A stretch of DNA of 64,000 bases from contig CM037869.1 of NCBI GenBank assembly GCA_021292105.1, forward strand, positions 7,066,204 to 7,130,203, in the 5' to 3' direction. The DNA is from Anadara kagoshimensis (taxonomy: Eukaryota > Mollusca > Bivalvia > Arcoida > Arcidae). A program made the translations under genes and the position numbers. The notes beneath the pieces were generated by a model. That model was not told the origin of the DNA, made no database searches, and saw only the letters and a program-made list of their open reading frames with translations. Below, one piece after another: positions 34,141 to 44,030 of the stretch (positions within the stretch are counted from its first letter, which is position 1; every line of letters begins with the position of its first letter).

Positions 34141-34405
34141 TGTTGTGACGCTGTGTATTTCCTGGATGAATGGTATGGGAACGAGGTTTCTACGTCAGCA
34201 GATGACTGGTGTCCCGCATGAGAGTTACTAGAGCATGAACCGCGGGAAATAGTGAGAAGAATCCCTGACGTTGAATAGAATAGACGTGTTGAGATATTAT
34301 AAAGAACAGACGAAGATATAGACTACTTCGGTGAGTGACAATTTCTGGTTTTTCTATTTAATTACTAGTACTTTTATACATTGAGCGTTGAGGGGAAACA
34401 CAATA
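34141..34405 (+). repeat. 3' LTR
   Basis: 265 bp, one mismatch to the 5' LTR. Followed by TCCG, the target duplication. Confidence 0.93.
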
Positions 34406-35319
34406 TCCGTATAAAACATTGCACTGTGAAAGGTTTTGTGTCTTGTGGCCCTCTTGAAATCAAATTTTATATCTAAAGCATGGTCAGATCGTGCATCGGA
34501 TATTCATATTGTGCGAGTCTTGGGACGTGTTGGGTATATCACATGTACGAATTATAGTCATTTCGTACCATGACCATTTTGTACCATCCATTTCGTACCA
34601 TATCAACTACCATTTCGTACCATATTTTTAGCATTAATAAAGCCAAAATGTTTAATGTATTGTGATTCTATTTTTTGTACTACAGTGTGTTACCAATTCG
34701 TACCATGAATTTGTATCAAAATATGCAAATAATATCTAGATGTGATGTAATTCTGTGTTAATTACGCGGTATTAACTTCTTTACTCGTTTGTATGTAATG
34801 TTTATTGTATATTGCCATAACCAATCTGAGTTTGTGAAATAAAGTTAATAAAGTAAATTATTATTATTCATGATGATGATGTTGATAATTATAATAAATT
34901 CCAAATTTCATAGCGAGTCTCTCTGATAACTCACAAATAATGTATCGAGAACTTGTCTTTTTGTTCACAGGTCAAATTTATAATAATCGTCTCAATTTAA
35001 TAATCCCAATGGCTTGGTTAGAAGGAATTAGATCATAAAAACGTAATTGAATACACGCGCTATGTATCGGTATTAATTAAAACGTATGCACGCCGAACTT
35101 AGATTATGTACAATGATCTACCCAGGCTTGGTCGTATTAAGAATAGTAATGAAATCAACGCTTGTTTATACAATGGATAAGGACGGCGTCCAAGTGAGCA
35201 CTATTTAGCTTGGTATTGGCAAGTGGCTTGGTTTTTTAAAAATTTCTAGGATCTATATATGACTGAAAATCTTGACTTTCACATATATGCAATTACTGTG
35301 ATAGTGATAAGATTTAAAT
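34406..35319. other. Gene-free stretch with a CATTTCGTACCAT array
   Basis: Between 34,556 and 34,706, ATTTCGTACCAT or close variants occur five to six times with irregular 10-25 base spacing. The reverse complement of the same motif forms an array at 60,640-60,790. The rest is AT-rich and featureless. Confidence 0.55.
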
Positions 35320-36663
35320 ATGGCATACGGAAAGACACTTATTCTTGGACACAGTTTTATTCACAGATTGAAAAAGTGGATGAAAGACAATGATAAGATG
35401 TCATACCTGTCAAGTCTCACGCATTGTGCGTGAGAGTCACGCATTTTGATATTTAATCACGCACACACGCACACCACTCACTTTCTCCCGCATATTTGCA
35501 AAATAACCTTTTGTTCAAAATTTCATACAAATTATTAACGATAACTGCCGATATATTGATTATTATTCAAACTTTTTTTAACTTTTAACTGATCTTTAAA
35601 AAAATGTAGAAGAATCACGACTTCCTATTTGACGATTTCCGGACCTTTGGTAATCCGATTTCTTTTCTGTATTTTACCTTTCACAAGTTTTTTTCCTGTT
35701 TGTTAAATATGGATAAACGGAAGGCTGCTAGCGGTGACGAATCACCAAGTCACAAGAAAACAAAGAAATTTACTGGTGCTGCCATTTATAAAACCAAATT
35801 TGACACTGAATGGATGCGTAAATATCCAGTTAAACGGTCAGCAATTTCAGACATTCAGTTTTACATTAAAAACAATACAACTACAATTTACAATGTAAAT
35901 ATTAAATAATTAAAAAATAGCACATGAATTTTCATAAGATTCAACAACAACAATGCACTATCTTGTCACCAGATAAAAGTCTAAATCCAAAAATTGTATT
36001 TGATCATGTTGTGGGTACATATTTTATGAAAAATTTCTGAGGTTTTAAATGTTTAGTTTTGTTCTTAGAATGCAGGAAATTGCATATTCTTACTTTGATT
36101 TTTAAAATCCCCCTACAGTGGATGGCACATTTCTCTCACTCTTTTCTTCAAATCACCCTTGACAGCTATGAGATGTTCATCAGTGATGATATATATAGTG
36201 ATGTACATGGTATTGGAGGTAGAACTGTTGAAAAAATTAGGAGATATGATCTAAGTTGTGTTAGACATACAAGACCAGATGTGTTTTTTTGCAAATTGGT
36301 GGAAATGACATTTCTGTTGAATTAGGTGCCCAAGAAATTGCAAATGATATTATGGTATTGGCCGAAGATCTTCATAAAATAGGAGTAAAGAAAGCTATTA
36401 TTGGATCTGTTTTCAGGAGACTGAATCCCAGAAATATGAGTATTTCACAATATGACAGGAAGAAAAAGAACATTAATAAGATTCTCCACAAATCATTGGG
36501 AAATTTCGTGACTAGTGCCCGTGGTTCAGCAAAACTGCTTTTGTTTTTTTAACATAGATTCCCAAAGTGCAAGCATTTTCTGTCTGATGGTGTTCATGTC
36601 AATGAAGTTGCAAAAAAAGAATTGTACTTTAGCATAAGAAGTGTGTTGTTAAAGGTTTTGTGA
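35320..36663 (+). pseudogene. SGNH/GDSL hydrolase-like gene split by a transposon
   Basis: Starts MAYGKTLILGHSFIHRLKKW (block I GHS), then is interrupted at 35,405 by an inserted element and resumes at 36,169 in the same frame with YSDVHGIGGRTVEKIRRYDL (block II GIGG). After a break in a T7 run (about 36,277) come LQIGGNDISVELGA (block III GGND), VKKAIIGSVFRRLNP and, after another T run (about 36,545), FLSDGVHVNEVAKKE (block V DGVH). All SGNH blocks are present. Such small hydrolases occur as accessory ORFs of Ngaro-type retroelements and as free genes; context does not settle which. Confidence 0.75.
35406..36166. mobile_element. TA-flanked DNA transposon remnant, 761 bp
   Basis: TA dinucleotides lie at 35,404-35,405 and 36,167-36,168. 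Termini are inverted (CCTGTCAAG left; CTTGACAGC right). Leaving out the insert and one TA rejoins the hydrolase frame exactly. The left end has a perfect hairpin CTCACGCA-TTG-TGCGTGAG. Inside, 35,709-35,909 encodes MDKRKAASGDES... FDTEWMRKYPV, like the N-terminus of BED/hAT-type or related zinc-finger proteins, truncated. The TA target argues for a Tc1/mariner-like end, so the ORF and the ends may have different origins. Confidence 0.6.
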
Positions 36664-36906
36664 CATTTGCAAACATATTTCTGTTGTATTTATGTTCCAT
36701 AATTAGTATTAGCTTATCTATCAATAAAACCTAACATAATGACATGCCGTGTTTAGTTTTGTAATTCTATGCTGTAATACATGGATATCCATATTCCAAA
36801 TTCACACGCTTTCCACATTATCTTCGATTTTTATTAGCTTATCATTTAAAGGTGCGAAACTATATAATAGTAATAATTATAACAATAACTTGAATATATA
36901 TATTTA
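36664..36906. other. No gene seen
   Basis: AT-rich downstream flank of the hydrolase with a possible AATAAA signal at about 36,723. Confidence 0.4.
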
Positions 36907-37220
36907 ATCAAAAACAAACATACTAATCCATTTCCGAATCACAACCCAGAAGCAAAGTAAAAACTTTGGAACTGACAGGTTAGACACGTGAACTTCCACC
37001 AGGGAAGTGAGGCCGGGTGCTCCGGAAGGGTAAGCACCTCCTGTTTAGCTAGCTACACCCGCCACGTGTGTAATCAAAATTGTGTGAAAGGAACATAGAA
37101 CTATGAGACGTTAAATATATCCAAGGCAATCCTGGACACAGAAACATCAAACTTATCAACAATACTGTGATGACGGCCATAAAACTTTTTGAGGGTCTTG
37201 ATAAGCCTAGGTTTGCAATA
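36907..37220 (-). repeat. Dispersed SINE-like repeat, near-complete copy
   Basis: Minus strand from ATATTGCAAACCTAGGCTTA to TGTTTGTTTTTGAT, about 314 bp, with the perfect hairpin GGTGCTTACCCTTCC GGAGCACC. Closely matches the 318-bp insert in the Polinton integrase, showing that both are full-length family members. Confidence 0.8.
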
Positions 37221-37359
37221 TGAATGATAGACACTTAAGAACTGTTAAATAGCTAAAATTACTGATGCGACGCTTAGCATCATTTCCACACCAGCCACAT
37301 CAAAACTTTAACGACAATGACATGCGAAAAAAGGAAGATAAATCAACATTAACAGTCAC

Positions 37360-38438
37360 CTTAACGGTATAAGTGTATCCGTTGATGTCTGCCAAATTCC
37401 TCTTGTTTCTGTTGGAACCCTGGTCCTCTACGTGGAACGTGAGATCATTTGCTGAAGTTACCTCTAGCGGAGGTGGATCTTGTATTGATCTAGAAAATAA
37501 AATTAATATTTTATCCTCTCAATATCCCATACATAGTGTAATAAAAACATATTACACAAGCGTAAAAATAATGTTAATTGTATAAAAAATATTGAACTCG
37601 TTTAACAAATTTACTATTATTCATATACATAAATATTGTATATTAAACTAATATCTACTGTTCAACAACTGCATCTGGGACTTCAAGTGATAGTCTGTCA
37701 ATGTTGAATGATGGTGAATTGGGTTCGTCTATAATGGTATCCGCTAAATATTCGGCCTCGCATGCATCGCGATTTCTTGTTTTTGAACCATTGTCACTAC
37801 AATAACATAATCATATACCGTATTAAATATCAACAAATATTAACACTGAATAAAAACTACATTGTCTTGTATAAAATGTTAATTTTGCTCAATTTAAACA
37901 ACCATAATTATTTATTTTACCAAATGAGTTACATTTTATGTTACCCAGCATATTCAATACGGATTAACAATAAAAAAATAATAATAAAATGGGTAATAAC
38001 TTAAACTTATAGTATAATAGTAATTTATTATCATAATACCTGTCCGAGTCATAGGATAGCGGAATAACTGATCTTCTTGGCAAAACCAGAGAAGTATTTG
38101 AGGAATACTTGTATCTATTGGTAGCACTGAAAATCAATCAAAAAAAGTAAAAGTAAAAAAGAAAAAGAAATAAAAATATATAAATGGGTAAAATTATATC
38201 TCAATTTTTTAAAATATCAAGCAAAAAGATTACAAATAATTAAAAATAAAAATTGAAAAAAATTAATTAAAATTATCTATCAGAAAAACAACTTTACAGC
38301 TTTTATTTCACCCGTGGTCTAAATGTATCTTTTAAACATTGAACCATTTCCAACTATTACTCTGGTAATATATATATATATATATATGGTTTATCATGAA
38401 GATAAAAACTTACATGGACAGCCTAGTGCTCTCCCCGA
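37360..38438 (-). CDS. PHD-like/FLYWCH gene: rest of exon 2, exons 3, 4 and FLYWCH exon
   Basis: Minus strand. The end of exon 2 is 38,438-38,414 (donor CCAT|GTAAGT). Exon 3 is 38,126-38,040 (acceptor ATTTTCAG, donor GACAG|GTATTA). Exon 4 is 37,796-37,655 (acceptor TATTGTAG, ending in a TAG stop). A further exon at 37,489-37,360 (acceptor TATTTTCTAG, donor TTAAG|GTGACT) encodes DPPPLEV...FHVEDQGSNRNKRNLADINGYTYTV-type FLYWCH sequence. Codons join in phase across 1/2 (TG|G), 2/3 (AT|T) and 3/4 (AG|T). Exon 3 also joins in phase to the FLYWCH exon (AG|A), so exon 4 may be an alternative terminal exon. The gene continues from 57,707-58,242, beyond the Polinton. Confidence 0.65.
38433..38438. repeat. 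Polinton target-site duplication, left (CCCCGA)
   Basis: CCCCGA directly precedes the left TIR and directly follows the right TIR (57,707-57,712). Six bases is the known Polinton target size. Confidence 0.95.
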
Positions 38439-38661
38439 AGTAGTAGAAGAATGTCTGGTTCTGGGAGGGGTACCGGGTACCCAGGTACCCCTGAGGATTC
38501 CAGGGTATTTAGATACCTAGCATTCCTTAGATACAAGATGGTTGACATTCTTGAGATTACAATATGGCTGACATTCCTTAGATACCAAAGACATTCCTTA
38601 AATACAAAGATGGCTGACATTCCATAGGTACCCCCACATTCCATAGATATTTAAATATTTC
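38439..38661 (+). repeat. Polinton left terminal inverted repeat
   Basis: 223 bp matching the reverse complement of 57,484-57,706 with one mismatch (GGGTACCC against GGGTGCCC). Internally it is made of degenerate 25-30 base units, (G)ACATTCCTTAGATAC.AAGATGGCTG, five to six times; a stray unit lies at about 38,908-38,938. Confidence 0.95.
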
Positions 38662-38706
38662 ATTAGAATCATTTTAAAAGCATTGACAATAATATCAAGA
38701 CTAAAG

Positions 38707-38891
38707 ATGGATAAACTTGATGCAGATCTTACGGATTTGAAAAGTAAATTAAAATACATAATAGAAGAGCATTACGGAAAAGAAATAGTGTTCGAAATTT
38801 ATTAGAAATCAAGAACATTGACGATGAAACAGAGACATTACATGTTGATTGGCGTACTATTGTAACTAAATGGAATTCAGATTTGGATTAA
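38707..38891 (+). pseudogene. Small Polinton ORF, about 60 residues, frameshifted
   Basis: ATG at 38,707 opens MDKLDADLTDLKSKLKYIIE, ending at a TAG at 38,805. Another frame continues to TAA at 38,891 with IKNIDDETETLHVDW. Amphipathic and acidic, no known domain. First gene position inside the left TIR. Reality uncertain. Confidence 0.3.
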
Positions 38892-39011
38892 CACGTACAT
38901 TTCTCAGATTTAAGATGGTGAACATTCCTTAAATTATTCTAATTTATTAACATATTTTGATGTCTTTATAAACTGAGGTTTTCGGTTCGATTTCACCACA
39001 ACTGTGTTGGC

Positions 39012-39494
39012 TTGCTTAGAGACATGATTTATGACATAGACGAATTCATGAGCAAAATGAAACAAGTTATGGTAGACGAGGATTCAGATGTAGACAACAC
39101 CAGAAGATGTCTAAACCTATATAACTTTATATATAGTGTGGAGATTGAAAAGAACTTATTTCTCACAGCCATGGAGAATTGTTATGGCTGCCAAATTGAC
39201 CATGGTAGTCAAAAACAGCATGACTGTATCATGTTAGATCGGGAGACTCAGTTGGATCTATATTTTGAACAAACTCTAGACAGAGTGGATGAGTTTGATG
39301 TGATAGAGGACTGGAATATAGCAGTTAGGTGTACAAATATACCCGACTGTTTTATAGATAACTTCGTTCTTTTTCTACAAAATGATGTTTGGCGGAGGGA
39401 GCATTTACCCAAAACCCAAGAATGGAAAGATAAACAACATGAAGCAGTGAGAAGATTGATTCAACTAAAACGTGTTGTTGGTGATGGACATTAG
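39012..39494 (+). CDS. Polinton hypothetical protein, 160 aa
   Basis: Acidic, helical protein starting MLRDMIYDIDEFMSKM, with a possible metal-binding patch CYGC...HGSQKQHDC in the middle (about residues 57-72). The ORF lies between the TIR and the integrase, same strand. A frame-compatible weak donor (GTTG|GTGATG) near 39,479 and an acceptor (TCACTTTACAG) at 39,706 would splice it onto the integrase start; this is only a possibility. I cannot assign a function. Confidence 0.5.
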   Translation: MLRDMIYDIDEFMSKMKQVMVDEDSDVDNTRRCLNLYNFIYSVEIEKNLFLTAMENCYGCQIDHGSQKQHDCIMLDRETQLDLYFEQTLDRVDEFDVIEDWNIAVRCTNIPDCFIDNFVLFLQNDVWRREHLPKTQEWKDKQHEAVRRLIQLKRVVGDGH

Positions 39495-39706
39495 ATGTAT
39501 TTTAAATTATGATCTCGATGAATTTTAAGTGGAGAAACTTTTATACAAACTATCTAATGAGAAACTTTTGAAAGATTTGTTTTATCTCAGTGAAATTATT
39601 TAAATGGAAAACTTTTGAAAAACTTGTCAGTTGAAATTTGACAGTGTAACTTATTACTGTATCCAAATACTACTTCATCTATTCATTCATTCACTTTACA
39701 GATAAC

Positions 39707-41157
39707 AGAAACAAGAAAACACAGAAAGTTAATAATTTACTCGAAAAATTATATTACAACACATCCAAAGCCGCTGCTTATTCTGGACCCGATAAATTAC
39801 ATAAAGTTCTGAAAACACAAGGTGTTAAAGATATTGGTAAACATGCCATACGTCGTTGGTTACACAAACAAGATGATTATAGTCTCCAGAGGTATTCACG
39901 AAATAAGTTTAAAAAGGCAAGAGTCATTGTCTCTAACATTGATGAACAACACGATGCTGATTTGGCTGATTTGCATCCTTGTCCAAATGGAATGATGGAG
40001 TGAAATACATTCTAGTTGTCATTGACATCTTTTCTCGCTTTCTATGGGTAGAGCCTCTGAAAAACAAAACAGGTCGAGATATAGTCAATGCATTAAAGAA
40101 GATATATGCTAAAGGACGTAAACCAAAGAAATTTCGGTCTGATAAAGGTGGAGAGTTTACATCAAAACTAACAAAAGACTATTTAAAATCACAAGATATT
40201 TACCCATTCACCACCCAAAACTCTAATACAAAGGCTAATTATGCAGAATCTGAAAAAAAATGATACTCAGGGATATTGCAAGCCTAGGCTTACCAAGGCC
40301 CTCAAAAAGTTTTATGGCCGTCATCACAGTATTGTTGATAAGTTTGATGTCTCTGTGTCCAGGATTGCCTTGGATATATTTGACGTCTCATAGTTCCATG
40401 TTCCTTTCACACAATTTTGATTACACACGTGACGGGTGTAGCTAGCTAAACAGGAGGTGCTTACCCTTCCGGAGCACCCGGTCTCACTTCCCTGGTGGAA
40501 ATTCACGTGTCTAACCTAACTTGTCAGTTCCAAAGTTTTTACTTTGCTTCTGGATTGTGATTCGGAAATGGATAAGTATGTTTGTTTTTGATATATCGTT
40601 ATTTCACCAAAAATAGAACACATCGTTATGTAGATGTATTACAATCATTAGTTGACAGTTACAATACAACACCACATAGATCTTTAGATAATATTGCACC
40701 TAAAGCTGTCAATAAAAACAACTCTGCCGATTTATTTGCTTACATGTACCTTCAACCTCAAAAGCAAATTAGGAAAAAAGCAATACGTTTTCGATATAAA
40801 AAAGGAGATTTGGTCAGAGTTTCATACACAAATTTTACATTCAAGAGGTCATTTGATGAACAGTTTAGTCGTGAAATATTTAAGATCGATAAACGTTTTC
40901 GTATGCAAGGTATTCCAATGTTTAAACTGATTGACTTCTTAAATGAACCAATCAAAGGTAATTTTTATTCCAATGAATTATTAAAAGTGGATAAAGATGA
41001 AGATGCATTATGGTTTATAGAAAAACAAATACGTAAAAGACGTCGTAATGGTCAAATTGAATGGCTTTGTAAATTCGAAGGCTGGCCCAACAAATTTAAT
41101 CAGTGGTTACCAGAAAAAGATATCAGTGATACTTTGTCAACTGAGAGGAGAACATGA
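39707..41157 (+). pseudogene. Polinton integrase with chromodomain, disrupted
   Basis: The N-terminal zinc/HTH-like part (LLEKLYYNTSKAAAYSGPDK, HAIRRWLHKQDDY) precedes the DDE core: DADLADL, then after a frameshift near 39,975 YILVVIDIFSRFLWVEPL and RSDKGGEFTSKL. The glutamate region is followed by a TGA at 40,261. A 318-bp SINE-like insert with target duplication GATAT then splits the gene, and the rest resumes at 40,595 (RYFTKN, DVLQSLVDSYNTTPHRS). A C-terminal chromodomain (WFIEKQIRKRRRNGQIEWL, KFEGWPNKFNQWLP) targets integration in related elements. Three lesions make it non-functional here. It ends by ATGA overlap with the penton-like gene. Confidence 0.9.
40277..40594 (+). repeat. SINE-like insertion in the integrase gene
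   Basis: Full-length family member (ATTGCAAGCCTAGGCTTA to TGTTTGTTTTTGAT) with GATAT at 40,272-40,276 and again at 40,590-40,594. It arrived after the Polinton and is the youngest event in this locus. Confidence 0.85.
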
Positions 41158-41564
41158 GTTTATATGTTACATTTAGTAGTGATAAATCTTTGAATTTTTT
41201 CCCACAAAATAAGTCATATAATTTTAAAACACATCTGAATACCCCATTATTTTTGGAGGGTATGTGGAAAGTAGCACTGGTAGACATAGACATATCATCT
41301 TCATCTCAAAAATCAGAAAGATTGTACCTGTTTTCCAGCATATGTGGTGAATCAATTGTCGAAGGGGAGAAGAAACCACTTCTACGTCGTCTAACATTAG
41401 AAAAGTCAAACACTGTACTTCAACACCTACATTATGTTCCTGTAAAAATCAATACAATTTATGATATAGACATCTATATAAAGGATAGAAACAATGATTT
41501 TGCTTCATTTCTCAATCAACCAGCAACGATAACACTTCACTTTAAGTCATTTCCATTTTTTTAA
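41154..41564 (+). CDS. Penton-like minor capsid protein
   Basis: 136 residues beginning MSLYVTFSSDKSLNFFPQNK, then FLEGMWKVALVDIDISS and a terminal ITLHFKSFPF. The YVT...PxN...LEGxWxVAL opening and the LHFK ending are the pattern of the small Polinton capsid protein found beside the core and major capsid genes (single jelly-roll, penton). All beta, no membrane segment. Overlaps the integrase stop (ATGA) and is 3 bases before the core gene. Confidence 0.65.
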   Translation: MSLYVTFSSDKSLNFFPQNKSYNFKTHLNTPLFLEGMWKVALVDIDISSSSQKSERLYLFSSICGESIVEGEKKPLLRRLTLEKSNTVLQHLHYVPVKINTIYDIDIYIKDRNNDFASFLNQPATITLHFKSFPFF

Positions 41565-41566
41565 AA

Positions 41567-42049
41567 ATGAGTTTTAAACATTTATATATTCCTAATCCTC
41601 AAAAGTGGGTGAAATATTATGAAAATACAGGAAGTGGCAAACATAATCCATATGTACAGCATATGAGTGGTAGAGGATTAAGTCATCAAACTGGAGGTTC
41701 TATCTCTACAAATTCTAGAAGGTTTATGGTTCCGATAGATCAGCATGTCTCAGAAGTTACACCAAACAACATGTCTGACAAGGTGACACTCCAGATGGTT
41801 TCACCAACACAACAAACAATTGATCAAGCTAAATCTGAAATTCATCGACACAAGAAGGGTATAAAAAGAAAAACAACTACATCAAGAGGTAGTTCAACGA
41901 AAAGACGTCGAACAGTCAAGAGGTCTCCTAAACCACATAAAAAATCTCTGAAGAAAAGACCAGTAAAAAAAACTAAAAAAACCAAGTCAAAATCTGTAAA
42001 ACGGAAATCTAACAAGAAAAGAAACTCATTGAAGGAAATTTTTGTATAG
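41567..42049 (+). CDS. Basic core/genome-associated protein
   Basis: 160 residues. The N-part has IPNPQKWVKYYENTGSGKHN, QHMSGRGLSHQTGGSI and MVSPTQQTIDQAKSEI. The last 65 residues are extremely basic (about half K/R, runs such as KKRPVKKTKKTKSK) and serve as both nuclear signal and DNA-condensing tail. Position between penton-like and major capsid genes fits a virion core protein, analogous to adenoviral V/VII/X in role, not necessarily in descent. Confidence 0.65.
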   Translation: MSFKHLYIPNPQKWVKYYENTGSGKHNPYVQHMSGRGLSHQTGGSISTNSRRFMVPIDQHVSEVTPNNMSDKVTLQMVSPTQQTIDQAKSEIHRHKKGIKRKTTTSRGSSTKRRRTVKRSPKPHKKSLKKRPVKKTKKTKSKSVKRKSNKKRNSLKEIFV

Positions 42050-42051
42050 TC

Positions 42052-43380
42052 ATGGCAGCATTAACAACGGAACAGTTTCAAGAAGCACAACCAAGCAGTC
42101 TCAATTTATTTTCACTCCCTCCAACACAAACTGCCATAGAAAAGGTTTATTTTCAAGAAGTTAGACCCATTTCACAACTAACAGGAAACAATACTCCGAT
42201 AGAATTCATCATAAGTGGACAGAATGGAATGGAGTATATTGACATGAAAAGATCGAAAATATATGTGAAAGCAAAAGTTCAACATTCTGATGGAAGTAAA
42301 TATCTTTCCACTGAATTTGTCGGACCTTCAAACTTGCTGTTACATTCCATGTTTTCACGATGTGACGTCACTCTTCAAGGAAAAACTATAACCTCGACAA
42401 CAAGTCATTATCCATACAAAGCCATGATTCAGACATTATTGAAATATGGTTCTCAAGCAAAAAAGTCGCAATTAACATCACAATTGTGGGTAAAAGATAC
42501 ACCGGGACATATGGATGATAACGACGTGGAAAACGGTAGCAATACAGCTCTATATGAACGTGCACAGCTATTTAATGGTGGGAAATCAGTGCATATGGAA
42601 GGACCCATTTTACATGACTTATTTAGTTTGGATAGGTATCTGCTAAATCAAGTGGCTGTGAGTGTGAAGTTTTACAGATCGAAACCAGAATTCTATTTAA
42701 TGACAAGTGAAACATCTCCAGACTATGAGATTTTTATAGAGGATATCTGTCTGAAAGTCTGCAAAGTTCAAGTGAATCCAGCTGTTATTTACGGTCAAGC
42801 AGAAGTGTTAAAGCAAACTAATGCTAAGTATCCATATACTAGAACTGAAATAAAACAAATTTCAATACCAACTGGACAGATTTCTTGTGCTTTTGACAAC
42901 TTATTTCAAGGTCTTAAACCAAACAGAGTAGTCATTGCATTTGTTAAATCTGAAGCAGCTGCCGGGTCATATGCTTTAAATGGATATAACTTTCACCACT
43001 TTGATTTGAGTCAAATCGGTCTATTTGTGGATTCTATTCCCGTATCCGGCAATGTTATGAAACTAAGTTATGATGCAACCTCTGGAGAAACAACCATACC
43101 TGCCTTCATACAAATGTTTGAAGCAACTGATAAATGGTTATGTGATACAGGAAATCAATTAGACAGACATGATTTGGCTGGTGGTTATGCACTGTATTGT
43201 TTTGAATTGGAACCCAGTTTTGGCGAAGGCGGTGACTATTTAACCTTATTAAAGCAAGGCAATGTGAGACTAGAAGCACAGTTTAGCAAACCACTACCAA
43301 CGCCAACAACGTGTATCATATATGCAGAATATCCTGGGTATTTTGAAATTAACAGTGTAAGAGATATTATAGTAGAATGA
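42052..43380 (+). CDS. Major capsid protein (double jelly-roll)
   Basis: 442 residues, intact, beginning MAALTTEQFQEAQPSSLNLF. Blocks I associate with the Polinton capsid family (C. elegans F54H12.2-like): LTGNNTPIEFIISGQNGMEY, LHSMFSRCDVTLQGKTIT, YPYKAMIQTLLKYG, GRAQLF-like region ERAQLFNGGKS, LHDLFSLDRYLLNQV and the ending IIYAEYPGYFEI. Predicted to form hexon-like trimers of an icosahedral shell. It begins 3 bases after the core stop and shares ATGA with the protease. Confidence 0.85.
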   Translation: MAALTTEQFQEAQPSSLNLFSLPPTQTAIEKVYFQEVRPISQLTGNNTPIEFIISGQNGMEYIDMKRSKIYVKAKVQHSDGSKYLSTEFVGPSNLLLHSMFSRCDVTLQGKTITSTTSHYPYKAMIQTLLKYGSQAKKSQLTSQLWVKDTPGHMDDNDVENGSNTALYERAQLFNGGKSVHMEGPILHDLFSLDRYLLNQVAVSVKFYRSKPEFYLMTSETSPDYEIFIEDICLKVCKVQVNPAVIYGQAEVLKQTNAKYPYTRTEIKQISIPTGQISCAFDNLFQGLKPNRVVIAFVKSEAAAGSYALNGYNFHHFDLSQIGLFVDSIPVSGNVMKLSYDATSGETTIPAFIQMFEATDKWLCDTGNQLDRHDLAGGYALYCFELEPSFGEGGDYLTLLKQGNVRLEAQFSKPLPTPTTCIIYAEYPGYFEINSVRDIIVE

Positions 43381-43850
43381 ATACCTTACAACTTAATTGT
43401 GCAATAAATTCAGACAGACACATGAAGATATCAATTAAAGGTGTTTATGCAGCTGATGAAATCAACAAATTATTGTTATCAAGATCGGAAGGAATAATTG
43501 TAAATTCACAAACACATTATTTTTATGGTGAACATTGGATTGTCATATATATAAATGAATTTAATGTATTAGAATATTTTGATTCCTTTGGAAAACATCC
43601 CAAATATTTATCTTCTTTGATTTGGAACTTTGTGAAACAATATTCAAAGCGTGTGATTAATGATCAAAGAATTCAAGGTACAGAATCAACTGTATGTGGA
43701 CAATATTGTCTGTTTTATTTAATGTGTCGGACAAGAGGATACACTATGCAAGATATTGTTAAAACATTTTCTAACGATTACACATCTAATGACACATTTG
43801 TATATAAATTTATTGATGAAAGATTTTTGTATTGTTTGAGTCATTTTTAA
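43377..43850 (+). CDS. Adenain-like capsid maturation cysteine protease
   Basis: 157 residues. Catalytic His53 in GEHWIVIY, Asp69 in EYFDSFGKHP, a glutamine near 100 and the nucleophile Cys111 in CGQYCLFYLM: the order and spacing of adenovirus-type (ULP1/C5) proteases. It cuts capsid precursors during assembly. Length slightly short of adenain (about 200). The start overlaps the capsid stop. Confidence 0.88.
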   Translation: MNTLQLNCAINSDRHMKISIKGVYAADEINKLLLSRSEGIIVNSQTHYFYGEHWIVIYINEFNVLEYFDSFGKHPKYLSSLIWNFVKQYSKRVINDQRIQGTESTVCGQYCLFYLMCRTRGYTMQDIVKTFSNDYTSNDTFVYKFIDERFLYCLSHF

Positions 43851-44030
43851 TTATTGTAAAATAAAACTAAAAAGTCTTATGGTTTAATAAAATGCTTATT
43901 TTAGAAATTTAATTTTTAATATTTTTATTTAAAGTGGGAGCAAACAATTATAAAACTTAATTTTGAAAGATAGAATAAATATAGAATACCTTTCACTTTA
44001 AAGTCATTCTCTGTTATTCATTCAACAAAC
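43851..44030 (+). promoter_or_regulatory. Gap and likely promoter before the ATPase gene
   Basis: 180 AT-rich bases, the first real gap after five tightly packed genes. A TATAAAAC box lies at about 43,949 and AATAAA-like sequences follow the protease stop, so this is a probable transcript boundary. Confidence 0.4.

Larger units (their letters stand above)
23248..34405 (+). mobile_element. Young Gypsy-type LTR retrotransposon with a third ORF (TatD)
   Basis: Two 265-bp LTRs in direct order enclose gag, pro, RT, RNase H, integrase and an extra ORF, 11,158 bp in all. TCCG precedes the left LTR and follows the right one (4-bp target duplication; a fifth T is ambiguous). The LTRs differ at one position (GGTTACTAC against GGTTTCTAC), so insertion is recent. 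Pol has three single-base frame breaks and ORF3 two, so this copy is probably not autonomous unless those are sequencing errors. Confidence 0.95.
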
